Shown here one piece after another: positions 42,339 to 52,595 of a stretch of DNA of 64,000 nt. Source of the stretch: Terebella lapidaria. Taxonomy: Eukaryota; Annelida; Polychaeta; Terebellida; Terebellidae. The first letter of the stretch is position 1, and every line of letters begins with the position of its first letter. Position numbers and translations under genes: made by a program. The stretch spans positions 40,106,751 to 40,170,750 of the forward strand of contig OX424558.1 in NCBI GenBank assembly GCA_949152475.1, read 5' to 3'. The notes under the pieces are model-generated. The model did not search any database and was not told the DNA's origin. It saw nothing but the letters and a program-made list of their open reading frames with translations.

Positions 42339-43624
42339 TCTGCAGGAATTGATGAGGATTTACATTTACCCTTGTCAATGACAAGATTAATTTTGTTTTG
42401 CTTGGAAACATCTGGAGTGGGAGGTATGACGTCAAGATCTTCCTCTTCATAACTGAGGAGATCCATGACCTCAGACTCCCCCTCCATAATGTTCCGTTGG
42501 ACTAGATTTTTTGTGGCCTTAGATTGCCGAGATGACTGATCTTTTGGTAGTGGTAAGACATTTCTTTTTAACTATTTCAGAACTGGTTTCGACTTTGATG
42601 GATTCGGTGCTGGAGTGTTCGTTGTTGCAGACGAAGCAATCTTGGGTTTTGGGGCTGGTTTAGGTGGAACCTTTGGAGTAGCTCCACCCAAGAAATGCTC
42701 CGTCTGACAACCAACCGAAGCATACGTTCTTTTGGCTACAGTGGCATAACTGGGTTGACTTCCCGAGGGAGGAGATATCGATTGCAACATCTTCCTCGCC
42801 TCTGGGAAGGAACAATTCCTTTCTGCTTTGATCTTCAGCACTTGTTTTTCACGGGACCACATGGGACAACCCTTTGAGGAAGCCATGTGGTCACCCTTAC
42901 AGTTAGCACACTGGACTTGTTGTTGGCATGAATCACCGTCGTGGCCCTCCTTGCTACATCTGTAGCAGACCTGAGAGCCACGACAGGAATTCTGACCATG
43001 ACCATATTTCTGGCACTTGAAACATCGCAGAGGGTTCGGAATGAACAGACTCACTTCGATGTTCAAGTAGCCAGCTTTGATGGATTTAGGGGGAGTCGGG
43101 CAGCTGAAAGTGAGGATGACCGTGTTGGTCTGCACAGGCTGACCATCCTTTCGGATGACTATCCGCCTGACAGCCAACACACCCTGAGACTTGAGTTCAT
43201 CAAGCATCTCCTCCTCACTTACACCTGCCAAGTCCCGAGATCGTATAACCCCTTTACTTGTATTTCGAGTGTTATGAGGAACCACCTTTATGGGAACATT
43301 GACAAGCATATTTGATCTTAAAAGATTAGTAGACTGGGCCCTCCTTGCACATTCCACAAGGAGGTCACCAGACTTCATTTTTTTAATATCTGCCAGCTCG
43401 CCAGCAAGCCCCTTCAACCCTTTTGCAATCGCAAATGGTGACAGCTTGCTTACTGGTTTGCCGGGATCGTCAGATCTAATAACCAAAAACCTAGGCCAGT
43501 TTGAAGATTGCAACTCTGTTTCCGAATCCGAATCCAGAACTCGTTTTTTATTAGTTTTTTTTTTTGAATCCGTTTTTTGAAGGGTTGTTTTTTCAGCCAT
43601 ATTGATATAGAAACATTTCATCAC
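42339..43624 (-). pseudogene. LINE ORF1: zinc-knuckle RNA-binding protein with premature stop
   Basis: Open for 350 codons from 43,624 (the likelier start is the Met of MAEKTTL, eight codons later). Three CCHC-type knuckles lie at about residues 215-275: CFKCQKYGHGQNSC, CYRCSKEGHDGDSC and a variant CANCKGDH form. A TAG at 42,574-42,572 interrupts, yet the frame then stays open to the TGA at 42,337-42,335 that overlaps the ORF2 ATG. The ancestral ORF1 was therefore about 429 codons, with one nonsense mutation, or a read-through codon, in this copy. It should coat element RNA. Confidence 0.85.
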
Positions 43625-44141
43625 CCATGCTCCCCACCCACCACGGAGCCCAACGAGGGGACACTATCCAGTGTCAGGGATACATGGGTGACATACTCTC
43701 ACAAAAGTAGCGGCTACGTCCCAGCACAGCAATTTCTTGCTGTGCTATGTATCGAAACAGCCCTTTCTACTTATGCTTGATTGACCCATGAGCCACCGCC
43801 TTCACATGTTGGATACCACTTCTAGAAAGTCGAGAAAACAAATAGTGAGACGGAGAAAGTAGATATGAATGAAGATCGATCGAATTGAAGAATGAAAATG
43901 AGTGACTGAAAGATGCTTGGGTACCAACATGGGGCAAGACATGACCAGCCGATTGATCAGATCGGGCCAATCTGACCTCCCGTCTAGGTGAAATAAGGGC
44001 CAAAGTGGTGTGTTTCAACCACCAGGATCCCGTCTTCCACCATCACGGGCTGCAACCCACGGCCAACAGGTTGCTCCTTTTAGTCGCCTCTTACGACAAG
44101 AGGAGTACTGGGGGCCTATTCTTCCCCGGACCCCCACGGGG
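43625..44141 (-). promoter_or_regulatory. LINE 5' UTR with terminal hairpin
   Basis: The first transcribed bases form the palindrome CCCCCGTGGGGG. The 5' UTR is about 515 bp and should hold the internal promoter; I see no TATA box. Confidence 0.55.
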
Positions 44142-44759
44142 GCCAGCAGCCGGTGAGAAGTAGCAGGAAGCAGCCAGGGATTTGATGGAATCCCCGAGCC
44201 AGGATTCTGCTCCTCCTCCAGGTCAGGCCGCCGTTCCAGCACCGGACACGCAGGACTCCAAGGCCGACTCCTTGGATGGCATTATTCCAGGCACACCAGG
44301 CCTGGGTAAGCTTTCTAACAAACCACCCCCGCTCATTATTAAAATGCATGATGCAAAGTCATTGTTGTCTGATGATGAGGACCAGTTTTTGTTTAGATGG
44401 TTACTATCTGTAGGGAAAGGCACCCAGGCACACTCTCTTGTCCAGCAGTCCTCCCAGTCGGGATTGTTTAGCTCCCCGACTGGCTCTCAATCTTCTGTTT
44501 TGCAGGATGGTCGGGATTGGACGCAACCGCGTGCACAGCATCATGCACGTAATCGGAGCCGCTCCGGGACAAAAATGCGAGGAGTCAGCGAGTTCCCCAG
44601 TGCTGATTCTCAACAAAAGGAAAATGCGGGCCGTCATAGGCCAAAACTGCAAAACCCGTATGATCCTTCGCAACGGGACGTTGAACTGATGTAGGTACTC
44701 ATGTGCAAACAATCATAATGGAGCACATCAAAATAGCTTCTATTAATTTACATGGTTTT
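44142..44759 (+). pseudogene. Tx1-like LINE: ORF1 3' part and ORF2 start
   Basis: After the 19-bp duplication the ORF1 frame continues with a stop at 44,161, then is open from ATG 44,185 to 44,694. The encoded segment is Ser/Pro-rich and ends with KLQNPYDPSQRDVELM. ORF2 begins at ATG 44,716 with MEHIKIASINLHG, the endonuclease start of Tx1/L1-like LINEs. It is cut after 14 codons at 44,759 by the 7.8-kb TIR element and continues in frame at 52,596. Confidence 0.75.
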
Positions 44760-44779
44760 TAGGCCAGCGGCACAGTCCC

Positions 44780-46725
44780 CAAATTTTTGAATTTAATCAA
44801 CCAGCTGTACACAAAGCTGAAACAGGTCTTAAATGAAAGATATGAATCTCTAGAACATATATAGCCCTGTTGTAATAACTTTTTCTTGTGCGGTCTGTGA
44901 AATTTTCGCATTTGATGACCCTACCATTAAATTTTCAAAGAATTTTTTTTCTCAGTCCAGTAATGCAGCAGATATGCAATATAGTCAGGAAACTTATACA
45001 AACAAATGATAATATCGATCCATATGCATTGTTTTTGGGAACAGACTCAAAACAGAACATATACTTTCAATATCTGGCGAAAGCGAAGGTGGGAACCCAA
45101 CATGGCGGCCATTTTGAACAAATCCAAGATGGCCGCCATTCAAGGCTCCTTTTCGTGATATACTGTAAAGCTATTAGCTTAGGTAATCCGCATAGTAAGT
45201 CACATATTGAACCATATTGAATTTAACATTTTTATAACGGTACTGTACCAGTCTGGACATATATATATACATAATAAGTGTGTTATTGCAGGAGAAATTG
45301 TGTTATATACGTGAAATAGGAACAGCAAATCCGCCATTATCGAAAATCCTATTTTGTGCTATATTTTTGTGAATATTTGGTCTATGAAGGTGGAAATGGT
45401 ATGCAACCCTATGTTCTCCGGGTCAAAGAATCCGGAAATCACAAAATTGAATGGATAAGATGCATATTTCCAGTCAAATATGTACATTGTTAACGTTTTT
45501 GGTAAATAATAACCCGTTCTCTGCCAATAAATATGACCATGAAGGCATGAAATACGTGCATCTGGTATTGCCGCATTCGTGTTTCAGTTTTGCGCAAAGG
45601 CACTCCCCAGTCCAAGGCAGATTGCTGCTGGCACATGTACATGCGCAGTTGTTGGTACAGCTAGGTTCACTGCCACGACATGAACACACAAGTTCCAGCA
45701 AGATTTCAGCTGATGTAGGGCCTTCGAAGAATTAGGAATAAAGGATTCCTCCCTGCCGACACCACCCATTCCCGTCTGGTGATGGTATATCTGGTCTGAC
45801 GTCACTAGCTGTCATCCAAATGCGGCATCGGTGTGCAACTTGCCTGACATGTTCCCTGAATGAAGCCTCAGTAGGTGGCAACTTCTGGACAGATACATTC
45901 TTTGCTGTCAGCTTTACCCGAAGAAAATTCGAGTCATTATAAGCATTACTGTGTTTCTTTGCTGGGTCGTACATGAGGCTGACCAACGGCCTTGATACTC
46001 CAACAGTAACCTCATGTCATGAGAAGGGTCAGGTCGGGAGGACTCTCACATCTCTATAATGCTGTCAGGGCTTTCCATGCATTCTTCTTCCCATGGCCAT
46101 AGAACGATGACACTGAATCGCACCTAATAAGAGCATGGACACCTGGAAGGCTTGCAGCAATTTCATCTGGCAGTTTCTGGCAAAATTAATATACTGGAAT
46201 GACCGAGCATCCTGCGGAGCTTCTCTTCTCCATCCAGAGATGTTGTACACTCTGCAACTGCTTGAAGTGACGCACTGCCAACACAAGAACATCTGTGTCT
46301 GTTGCTTTGATGGTGACAGACATGAAAGAACTTACTGGCTGGGCTGTGTTGTCTAGATATGTCACAATAGCAAACATTCTGATGTCGGCCTCTCCATGTG
46401 ATGATGAAAGCTCTTCAACATTTAGTTCCTCTGGACGAAATGCCACCAGCCACCAGCAAAACCTCCAGTGAGGTTCTTTTTTGTCTGGATTGTGTGACAG
46501 CTCCATAGATGTTGGGACATGATGGCTGACGTATTTGCAGAGGAATTCGGTCGAGCTAGTCTTGTTGGCCGACGATGTCATAAACTTTGTCCACTGCCGT
46601 GCGAGATGTCCATGAATCACTTAATATGATTTTAATCTACAAGCTGCAGTGATACGTCTCATTCTCTCATCCATTTTCACTGAGTTAACGTCGTCATATC
46701 GGTCGAATACGTCGACAACTACGTC
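44780..46725. repeat. Left inverted arm of the 7.8-kb element
   Basis: Matches 50,893-52,560 in inverse orientation at about 90-95 percent by eye. The part at about 46,080-46,550 (protein coding) is absent from the right arm, which instead has 51,117-51,245, including an atcaaatcaaatcaaattta stretch. Around 45,098-45,150 lie two facing copies of an atggcggccatt / atggccgccatt motif. Confidence 0.85.
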
Positions 46726-47110
46726 GAGCACTGTTGTGCTAAGCTGCCGAACGTGCCACTGTTTCCTGCATAGGTATACAGTTCATATCTGATGAACACT
46801 CAGTGGTCTGAATTTCCTCTCAACAGTTGTGTCTGTATTGTCAGCGAGGCCTTCCAGAATGTGACCTAATTCTGACTTGGTTGTTTTCTGAAGGGCTCCA
46901 TCCTCATGAAAGAGAGACGTTGGGACAGATGCGACAGGCTAAGTGAGGATTCCTTTCATGGTCAGATCTGGGCGAGCTTGAGTCAGCTGAAGAGCTCGAT
47001 GGAACACCATCTCTGGTCTGACGGAGAGCAATGTCTTCTCGCCCGATACTTTCAGTGGGGTTTTCTTTTTTAGAGACGTGAGAGTTTCAACCATGACTGT
47101 CGAATTGGGT
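45560..47110 (-). pseudogene. Unclassified element-encoded protein with FEN1/XPG-like motif series
   Basis: Minus-strand frames give, in order: an upstream part (47,100-46,770, e.g. PEMVFHRALQLTQARPDLTM), a segment with KTSSTEFLCKYVSHHVP (about 46,545), GEADIRMFA (about 46,380-46,400), ATDTDVLVLAVRHF (46,265-46,303), CDSVSSFYGHGKKNAWKAL (about 46,070-46,122) and a Cys-rich tail (45,580-45,700, CSCRG...CACTCA...CLCAK). I recall this series from many invertebrate predicted proteins of unknown function. The EAD, DxD and GCD-like order resembles FEN1/XPG nucleases of the PIN superfamily (inference). Stops and frameshifts break the frame here, and the expected GCD is RCD. Confidence 0.6.
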
Positions 47111-47139
47111 CATACATGCTCTTTTCGCCATCAGTAGAG

Positions 47140-47440
47140 GGGAGGCATTGACGAAATCGTTACAGGTGCGACACATGCTCTGGCGGACTGTCGGGCTGTC
47201 CGGGGTTCCATCCCCCGTGGCGGACCGCGGCGAGCCGGCCTTACAGTTAACACGACGGGATGGTCCTGTATCTGAGTGGTGTCCGCATGTCTGGGCTCAC
47301 TGGGCGGGCTGTTACCTGGTTAACGTTCTGATGATAGAGTAAGCATTGCGCCCTCAGTGACTTTCGGTGAGCGGACTATCCGTGAGGATCTGAGGATAGT
47401 GGGTGCACGTCCGCAATGACCTGTGGTGAGAGGACTATCC
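47140..47440 (+). other. Unassigned GC-rich insertion in the spacer
   Basis: GC-rich against AT-rich flanks. A ggttccatccc word (47,202-47,213) resembles a pol III B box but no convincing A box is seen, so a SINE is possible but unproven. The word aggatagtgg/ggatagcgga recurs near 47,390 and 47,450. Confidence 0.3.
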
Positions 47441-47529
47441 TCGAGGATCCCGGATAGCGGACGACGTTAAAACTTTACAAATATAACAGTTAATACTATA
47501 GAAAGAACTTAGGTATAGAACATTATGCT

Positions 47530-47740
47530 GAACCTGAAATAAATCTCTGTGTATGTTGATTTTTGTGTAATTTGGTAGGTTAGAGTCTTTACATGCGGTA
47601 GTAATACCAAACGAATGCAATACAGACACATGATTTGATAAGATATCCTGTTTGGGCACGGTAATGTCTTGGTATGTACTATTGGAATAAGTTTTGTTGG
47701 AAATACCCAGTTCGTCAACCAGGCACTGTATATCTGTATA
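47530..47740 (-). pseudogene. Penelope-like RT N-terminal fragment
   Basis: The minus strand reads NHVSVLHSFGITTACKDSNL followed by PNYTKI, aligning with the NHESVLVSNNI...LPSLYWIPKLHK part of the copy at 56,616-57,212. It is a small fragment that ends in a stretch of other sequence. Confidence 0.5.
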
Positions 47741-48049
47741 TTAAAGAACAAGCCGGAAGTGAGGGAAAACAGAGAGCTTTATTACAACTTCTAACTACAC
47801 AGCTCCACTAGTAAGCGCTTGCGCGCGCATAAATGAGTCATGGCAAAATATCATGCAAAATGAACAGTGAAATAACGTATGCTGATCATAGCACGCATAA
47901 AGATAAAACCCGATTAGACAGAATAGTGATAGCATCTTTTTAGATATAAAAAGTTTAAACTCCCTGCAACCATAGGAAAAACAAAAACAAAAATTAGGCC
48001 AAGGGCCAAAAATAGGTTACCGTACAATGTTTAATATTTTAGATGTTAG

Positions 48050-48965
48050 CCAGGTCACTGGTTGATTTCAAAGTCAAGAAAATATTCAGCATATATAACA
48101 TATGTTAAGCTGTAAATTCAATAATCAGACAGATATTAGCAATTTTGTGCTGTGGCCTTGAAAATGAAGGGGCAAAGGTCAAATTCAAGGTCATCAAAAT
48201 ATTCATTGTATATCATTTTCTATATCACGTCCACAATTGATTCCCAAGCCATACAGTCAATAGAGGAGCAAGATATGAGCCAGTTTGTCCTTGGACCTTG
48301 GAAATGAGGTCAGAGGTCAAATTCAAGGTCACGAGAATATTCAGCATATATCATTTCCTATATGTCCACAATTGATTCCTAAGCTGTAAAATCGATAATA
48401 AGTGAGATATTACCCATTTTGTCCTTTGACCTTGAAAATGAGGTCAAAGGTCAAATTCAAGGTCATGACAATAATCTGCATATATCATTTCCTATATGTT
48501 CATAATTGATTCCTAAGCTTTAAAGTCGATAACAAGCGAGATATTAGTCACTTTACCCTGTGACCTTGAAAATGAGGTCGAAGGTCAAATTCAAGGTCAT
48601 CAGAATATTCAGCATATATCATTTCCTAAATGTCCACAATTGATTCCTAAGCTGTAGAGTCGATAATAAGCAAGATATAAACCAGTTTGTGCTCTGACCT
48701 TGAAACTGAGGTCAGAGATCAAATTCAAGGTCACGAGAATATTCAGCATATATCATTTCCTATATGTCCACAATTAATTCCTAAGCTGTAGAGTCGATAG
48801 TAAGCGAGATATAAGCCATTTTGTGCTCTGACCTTGAAACTGAGGTCAGAGGTCAAATTCAAGGTCACGAGAATATTCAGCATATATCATTTCCTATGTG
48901 TCCACAATTGATTCCTAGTCTCTAATCTCAATATTAAGTGAGATATTAGGCATAATGTGTCTCAT
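48050..48965 (+). repeat. 134-bp minisatellite rich in AGGTCA half sites
   Basis: Six to seven units with a period of 134 bp, judged from gaccttgaaa starts at 48,428, 48,562 and 48,696. Each has tgaccttgaa, a gaggtcaaaggtcaaat stretch and ttcaaggtca. The rest of the unit (catatatcatttcctatatg through gattcctaagctg) is also conserved. Stray units are at 11,065-11,110 and 11,815-11,935. Confidence 0.9.
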
Positions 48966-49419
48966 TATAAAGCATAGGAGAATTTAACATGGGAAAGTCC
49001 CATTTGGGCCGAGTTTGGGCCAAAATGGCCCACTTCGAGCGATTCAAGCGCAACGAAATTTATAGACATCATAGGAGTACATATGAGGAGTGTTATGTAT
49101 CAAAAAGAAAAAAAGTTACTGAACAGATTTTGAGAAAATGGCCACCAAAGTCCAAAATCAGGCATTTTCCGTCGAAAATGGCCGCCTTTTCGAAAAAAAT
49201 GTGAAAATCAAAAAACTAAAAAATACCTCCTTATTGAATTATTTTTAAGTATTTTTGTGCAAAATTTCAGAAAAATTCGCCCGTAAACAAAAAAGATAAA
49301 AATGTGGACGACGACGACGACGATGGACGACGACGACAGACGACGGACGCAACGCCATGCCAATAGGTTATCGGACCATAGGTCCGGTAACCTAAAAACC
49401 GAGAAAATGAAGTGGAGGG

Positions 49420-50505
49420 AGGGTGGGGAAATACGGAAGCTCTGAAAGGACATCGTGAAAAAAAAGATATCTCGTATATACGACATATTATCTCGTATAT
49501 AAGACTTATGTATATCTCGTATATACGACATATTACCTAGTATATACGAATTGTCTGTCTCTCGTGTATATGTTATTATAATCTCATACATACGACTTGT
49601 ATATCTCGTATATACGACATAATTATCTTGTATATACGACTTATGCCTTTTTGGCGTACCTTGCAACTTGAATTTACATCGCTGGCATCTACCGTATTGG
49701 CGCGCATATAAGGACATGTCCTTATATGTGAGCATGTCCTTATATCAGGACATAAAACATGTTTTAATATGTGAATTTTTTTTTGAAATTAAGGCCTAAA
49801 CATCTGACCCACATTTTGCATGTCGCTGATCACACGTTGTGAAAAATGATGAAACCCATATATTCAGTGAAACACGTGTAGCACGTACCTATACCATGTG
49901 TGACGTATCAATCTTGAACATATAGTCTTGTGTTCTTGAAATTAAATCGTATACATGTCAAAATGTATGTGTTATAAACCTACAGGGAATTGTGTGTCAC
50001 CCAAACGGACATAAATAATTGCGCCAGAATTTATTTATGCCCTCATTTTTCAGTTTATAGAAGTGTATATAGTGTCCTTATATGTGAATGAACGGGGTGT
50101 TCTTATGTCTGGATATAAGGAAGTGTCCTTATAAGACAACACGTTTTGAATTTTTGATATATTGTGAAAACAATCCACATATAAGGAGATGTCCTTATAT
50201 GCGCTTCATTAAGGTATGGAAAACCACTGATGAAATGCGAATTGATAATTCATTGATAATTATGTCGTATATACGAGATATGTAAGTCGTATATACGAGA
50301 TATTCAAGTCGTATATACGAGATAATATGTCGTACATACGACATATACACAAGTCATATATACGAAATAATATGTCGTACATACGACATATACACAAGTC
50401 GTATATACGACATATACACAAGTCGTATACGAGATAATATGTCGTATATACGAGATATTATTTTTTTTCACCATGTCCTCTCAGAGCTTCCGTAGGAAAA
50501 GATGT
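49420..50505. mobile_element. Foldback element with palindromic TCGTATATACGA satellites
   Basis: The outer inverted repeat pairs ggaagctctgaaaggacat (49,434-49,452) with its near complement at 50,473-50,496. Inside each end are tandem copies of the 12-bp palindrome tcgtatatacga with spacers (49,470-49,650 and 50,260-50,460). Further in, gtccttatat words face each other (49,710-49,755 and 50,070-50,205). I cannot define a clear target duplication or a protein. It lies inside the 7.8-kb element's spacer. Confidence 0.65.
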
Positions 50506-50739
50506 GTGAACGCCACAACAGCAAAACGCGCAATGCGAAGGGCGGCAAAGGAGAAAAATTTAAAAACCAAAAAGGCCATTAACGGGAGGGCCGTTGGACG
50601 CCCCGGGGAAGCTGGCAGGTCCTTGGAGTCCCTGAGGACATACAACTGGCTCCAGAGATCTGGTGCCAGGTACGCGCTGGTCCGGAGTTCTTTAAATAAA
50701 ATTAATTCTGAATAAAATGCTGATAAAGTAGTTGAATAG

Positions 50740-50970
50740 AATTATTATTGATGTTGGAACGATGACCATTACCTCTCTTGTTGAGCTGTCCTTTGGTTTC
50801 TCCAATATATACGAGACGACATATAGTGCACTCAATTCCATATATGTTATTGCTAGTCTTGTAATTGATGTTTTCAAGAATGACGTAGCAAGAATGACGT
50901 AGTTGTCGACGTATTCGATATGACGACGTTAACTCAGTGAAAATGGATGAGAGAATGAGACGTATCACTG
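50740..50970 (-). pseudogene. GIY-YIG endonuclease fragment of a Penelope-like element
   Basis: Read on the minus strand: NIYGIECTICRLVYIGET followed by GQLNKR and GHRS, which matches the GIY-YIG signature (GIE...VYIGET...R...H) with the paired cysteine residues typical of PLE endonucleases. In functional PLEs this domain follows the RT and cuts target DNA. Here it is isolated and at the border of the right inverted arm. Confidence 0.65.
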
Positions 50971-52575
50971 CAGCTTGTAGATCAAAAACATATTAAGTGA
51001 TTCATGGACATCTCGTACCGCAGTGGACAAAGTTTATGGCATTGTCGTCTAACAAGACCGGCTTGACCGAATTCCTCTGCAAATACATCAGCCAGCATGT
51101 CCCAACATTCAAGGAGCGAAATCAAATCAAATCAAATTTATTTGGCTTATAACTATAATACAACACACTTACAAACACCGAAATAGCCGGGTCACCACAT
51201 AGCTTGGTAAAGCTGTCTTCCTGTGGTGCCCTGAAAAAAAAATGCATGGAAGAATGCATGGAAAGCCCTGACAGCATTACAGAGATGTGGGAGTCCTCTC
51301 GACCTGACCCTTCTCATGACAGACGACATTGAGGTTGTTGTTGGAGTATCAAGGCCGTTGGTCAGCCTCATGTACGACCCAGCAAAGAAACACAGTAATG
51401 CTCATAACGACTTGAATTTTCTTCGGGAAAATCTGACAGCCAAGAATGTATCTGTCCAGAAGTTGCCACCTACTGGGGCTTCATTCAGAGAACATGTCAG
51501 GCAAGCTGCACACCGATGCCGTATTTGGATGACAGCTAGTGACGTCAGACCAGATATACCATCACCAGAGGGGAATGGGTGGTGTCGGCAGGGAGGAATC
51601 CTTTATTCCTAATTCTTCGAAGGCCCTACATCAGCTGAAATCTTGCTGGAACTTGTGTGTTCATGTCGTGGCAGTGAACCTAGCTGTACCAACAACTGCG
51701 CATGTACATGTGCCAGCAGCAATCTGCCTTGGACTGGGGAGTGCCTTTGCGCAAAACTGAAACACGAATGCGGCAATACCAGATGCACGTATTTCATGCC
51801 TTCATGGTCATATTTATTGGCAGAGAACGGGTTATTATTTACCAAAAACGTTAACAATGTACATATTTGACTGGAAATATGCATCTTATCCATTCAATTT
51901 TGTGATTTCCGGATTCTTTGACCCGGAGAACATAGGGTTGCATACCATTTCCACCTTCATAGACCAAATATTCACAAAAATATAGCACAAAATAGGATTT
52001 TCGATAATGGCGGATTTGCTGTTCCTATTTCACGTATATAACACAATTTCTCCTGCAATAACACACTTATTATGTATATATATATGTCCAGACTGGTACA
52101 GTACCGTTATAAAAATGTTAAATTCAATATGGTTCAATATGTGACTTACTATGCGGATTACCTAAGCTAATAGCTTTACAGTATATCACGAAAAGGAGCC
52201 TTGAATGGCGGCCATCTTGGATTTGTTCAAAATGGCCGCCATGTTGGGTTCCCACCTTCGCTTTCGCCAGATATTGAAAGTATATGTTCTGTTTTGTGTC
52301 TGTTCCAAACATAATGCATATTGACTGATATTAACATTTGTTTGGATAAGTTTACTGACTATATTGCATATCTGCTGCATTACTGTACTGGGAAAAAAAA
52401 TCTTTAAAAATTTAATGGTAGGGTCATCAAATGCGAAAATTTTATAGACCGCACAACAAAAAGTTACTACAACAGGGCTAAATATGTTCTAGAGATTCAT
52501 ATCTTTCATTTAAGACCTGTTTCAGCTTTGTGTACAGCTGGTTGATTAAACTCCTTAAATAGAGCCCATTTACAG
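50893..52575. repeat. Right inverted arm of the 7.8-kb element
   Basis: Inverse of 44,780-46,725. The plus strand has the last third of the unclassified protein, including the NAWKAL region, a segment with NVSVQKLPPT and the Cys-rich tail (51,643-51,800). The motifs EAD and DTDVLVLAV are missing, replaced by a 130-bp unrelated piece at 51,117-51,245. Confidence 0.85.
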
Positions 52576-52595
52576 GTTCCACCGCTGGCCTATTT

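Larger units (their letters stand above)
38446..44141 (-). mobile_element. Full-length I/Nimb-type LINE with RNase H
   Basis: 5.7 kb on the minus strand: 5' UTR beginning cccccgtgggggtccgggg (44,141 down), ORF1, ORF2, 3' UTR and a TTC-repeat tail at 38,446-38,460. It is flanked by GCCAGCAGCCGRTGAGAAG, 19 bp at 38,427-38,445 and 44,142-44,160 with one mismatch. EN, RT and RNase H in ORF2 together with zinc knuckles in ORF1 place it in the I superfamily. ORF2 is intact and ORF1 has one in-frame stop. Confidence 0.9.
44760..52592. mobile_element. 7.8-kb TIR element with long inverted arms
   Basis: Ends are TAGGCCAGCGG (44,760-44,770) and its complement (52,582-52,592). TTT at 44,757-44,759 and 52,593-52,595 is a 3-bp target duplication: removing the element with one TTT leaves the LINE endonuclease frame exactly continuous. 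Long inverted arms follow: left to about 46,725, right from about 50,893, with one large replaced segment. The arms carry fragments of one gene pointing outward; the 4.2-kb spacer holds PLE pieces, a minisatellite and a foldback satellite. No known transposase is seen, so I cannot assign a superfamily. Confidence 0.85.

Noticed and set aside
44785-45440. Real host gene in the arm of the 7.8-kb element
   Set aside because: The sequence is repeated inverted at 51,900-52,560 and holds only short frames.
49300-49345. gac-repeat as coding poly-Asp
   Set aside because: Simple repeat next to a minisatellite; frames close quickly.
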